58,913 nt of DNA from Paralimibaculum aggregatum (GTDB taxonomy: Bacteria; Pseudomonadota; Alphaproteobacteria; Rhodobacterales; Rhodobacteraceae), in the NCBI RefSeq assembly GCF_030270585.1, contig NZ_BSYI01000031.1, positions 1-58,913 of the forward strand, given 5' to 3'. A model generated the notes under the pieces. The model saw only the letters and a list, made by a program, of their open reading frames with translations. It searched no databases and was not told the origin of the DNA. The position numbers and the translations under genes were made by a program. How positions within the stretch are numbered: position 1 is the first letter of the stretch; every line of letters begins with the position of its first letter. Shown here piece by piece: positions 57,894 to 58,913 of the stretch.

Positions 57894-58244
57894 TCAGCCG
57901 CGCGCGGCGGTGACGATCAGCTCGACGCGGTAGTCCGGGGTCGCCAGCCTGGCCTCGCCGCAGGCCCGGGCCGGGGCGGCGCCCTCGGCAACCCAGGCGT
58001 CCCAGACCTCGTTCATCTCGGCGAAATCGGCCATGTCGGCGAGCCAGATCACCGTCTGCAGGATCCGCGTCTTGTCGGAGCCGGCCTCGGCCAGCAGCGC
58101 CTCGACCTTCTCGAGACAGTCCCGCGTCTGCTGCGCGACGCTGGCGCCGGCGGTGCCGACCTGTCCCGCGAGATAGACGGTGTCGCCATGGACAACGATC
58201 TGCGACATGCGCTTGCCGGTGTGGTGGCGGGTGATTTCGGCCAT
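57894..58244 (-). CDS. RidA family (YjgF/YER057c/UK114) deaminase
   Basis: 116 residues, start MAEITRHHTGKRMSQIVV. The RidA trimer fold is evident: GDTVYLAGQVGTAGASVAQQTRDCLEKVEALL, ILQTVIWLADMADFAEMNEVWDAWV, and the C-terminal YRVELIVTAA. In classic RidA an Arg in the motif CARAAVEV-like segment (here TPDYRVELIV) binds the carboxylate of an enamine/imine; Arg is kept. It removes reactive enamine intermediates or serves a related role. It is 48 bp after the SMR gene on the same strand. Confidence 0.92.
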   Translation of the reverse strand: MAEITRHHTGKRMSQIVVHGDTVYLAGQVGTAGASVAQQTRDCLEKVEALLAEAGSDKTRILQTVIWLADMADFAEMNEVWDAWVAEGAAPARACGEARLATPDYRVELIVTAARG

Positions 58245-58292
58245 TTCCTGCTCCTGATGGGTGATGCGGTTTGAGGGGTCCGGGCGGGCGCT

Positions 58293-58613
58293 TCAGGGCC
58301 CGCCGAACAGCTTGAGCCCGACGATGCCGGCAAGGATCAGCCCGGCCGAGACCAGGCGCGCCACCGTTGCCGGCTCGGCGAGCACGAGAATGCCGAAGGC
58401 CAGCGTGCCGACGGTGCCGATCCCGGTCCAGACCGCGTAACCGGTGCCGAGCGGGATGCTGCGCAGCGCCAGGCCGAGCAGCACGAGGCTCACCACCATC
58501 GAGCCCGCGGTCAGCAGCGTCGGCACGAGCCGGGTGAAGCCGTCGGTGTATTTCAGCCCGACCGCCCAGCCGATCTCGAAGAGACCGGCGAGCACGAGCA
58601 CGACCCAGGCCAT
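58293..58613 (-). CDS. Small multidrug resistance family exporter, Gdx/SugE type
   Basis: 106 residues from the ATG at 58613 ([17 protein letters not shown]). Four membrane helices; Glu13 is the proton/substrate site. The sequence [17 protein letters not shown] and the later [18 protein letters not shown], then LVLAEP, match the Gdx (guanidinium exporter) branch more than EmrE. Gdx proteins export guanidinium in exchange for protons as antiparallel dimers. I saw no guanidine riboswitch upstream. Followed by ridA. Confidence 0.9.
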   Translation of the reverse strand: MAWVVLVLAGLFEIGWAVGLKYTDGFTRLVPTLLTAGSMVVSLVLLGLALRSIPLGTGYAVWTGIGTVGTLAFGILVLAEPATVARLVSAGLILAGIVGLKLFGGP

Positions 58614-58913
58614 GTGGCGATCCTCCTGCCGGGAACGATGCAGCCGCGCCGGCATATGGCGCGCCGCAGCCCCGGCTGGCAAGGGGCGGACATGCGGCGG
58701 CGGGCCTGCCGCCGCCGGCCGGCAGCCGCATCGGCGCACCGCCGGTGCCACCGCCCCGACGCGGCCGGCGCAATGACTGCCCGGCCGCGGCCCCCGGTCC
58801 TGCCGGCGGCGCCGGTCCCGGCCCTCCGGTCCCCGGGCCTGTCCGTGTGTTGCGGTGGGGTGCGGGTTCTCCCGGGGCCCTGTCGGGGGCCCCGGGCGGT
58901 TTGCGCGCCTCAA
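58614..58913. other. Right-end 300 bp with no recognisable gene
   Basis: Very G+C-rich; open frames run through but none has recognisable protein character. One stem-loop is clear: GCGGCGGC (58694-58701), 6-base loop, GCCGCCGC (58708-58715). It may contain the SMR promoter and the end or start of a gene beyond the window. Nothing else can be supported. Confidence 0.6.

Noticed and set aside
58614-58720. Guanidine riboswitch upstream of the Gdx-type exporter
   Set aside because: I could not find the paired ACGR-loop hairpins of guanidine-II or the conserved core of guanidine-I or -III; only a generic G+C stem is visible.
1-58913. tRNA, rRNA or integrated phage genes
   Set aside because: No cloverleaf, rRNA-like segment, integrase or phage structural gene was recognised in any gap or frame.

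Overview
The window is about three-quarters G+C by eye and is densely coded, with mostly short intergenic gaps. It reads as chromosomal DNA of an alphaproteobacterium, most likely Rhodobacterales-like. The grounds are the housekeeping set (hisA, hisF, hisE, gshB, yraN-rsmI beside an LppC-type lipoprotein, glnD, murJ, trpS, radC, phoR), the cioAB oxidase with a DUF2474 gene, and large RTX exoproteins. I saw no rRNA, tRNA, phage genes, insertion sequence or CRISPR array. Taxonomy is inferred, not searched.

Layout. 0-2.2 kb: a minus-strand ExbB/ExbD/ExbD/TonB energy-transduction operon headed by a small secreted protein; TonB runs off the left edge, and the second ExbD has Asn where the proton-carrying Asp should be. 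2.4-9.0 kb: two very large, closely spaced genes of unknown function (992 and 1184 residues), the second ending in an almost purely acidic tail with regular Trp residues. 9.2-13.4 kb: small-molecule enzymes (SAF-domain oxidoreductase, GrdB-like protein, aldo/keto reductase) and an EamA exporter. 13.7-18.4 kb: histidine genes, in which hisE is fused in frame to a GNAT acetyltransferase. 18.4-32.2 kb: core metabolism, envelope and regulation (gshB, BON lipoprotein, yraN, rsmI, lppC-like, glnD, murJ, patatin lipoprotein, rhomboid, trpS, radC).

32.3-43.2 kb is an exoprotein island: an RTX zinc metalloprotease and an RTX serine protease diverge from one AT-rich region, followed by a 1341-residue G8/parallel beta-helix protein behind a near-consensus sigma-54 promoter. 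No type I exporter lies in the window. 43.3-51.4 kb: phoR, then a livKHMGF transporter operon translationally coupled to a spermidine-acetyltransferase-like GNAT and an acetylpolyamine-amidohydrolase-like deacetylase; divergent from it are a BKACE-family enzyme and a fold-type IV aminotransferase, which suggests a catabolic unit for an (acetylated) amine or beta-amino acid. 53.5-54.1 kb is a long degenerate 15-bp tandem array. 54.2-58.6 kb: split YeeE/YedE sulfur transporter, cyanide-insensitive bd-type oxidase with a small DUF2474 subunit, RidA and a Gdx-type SMR exporter.

The most novel-looking items are the two-giant-gene locus; a family of long palindromes whose loops are a perfect four-run G-quadruplex motif (13.5, 15.1 and 31.3 kb, with a variant at 21.1 kb); the HisE-GNAT fusion; the Liv-acetyltransferase-deacetylase operon; and the 15-bp minisatellite.
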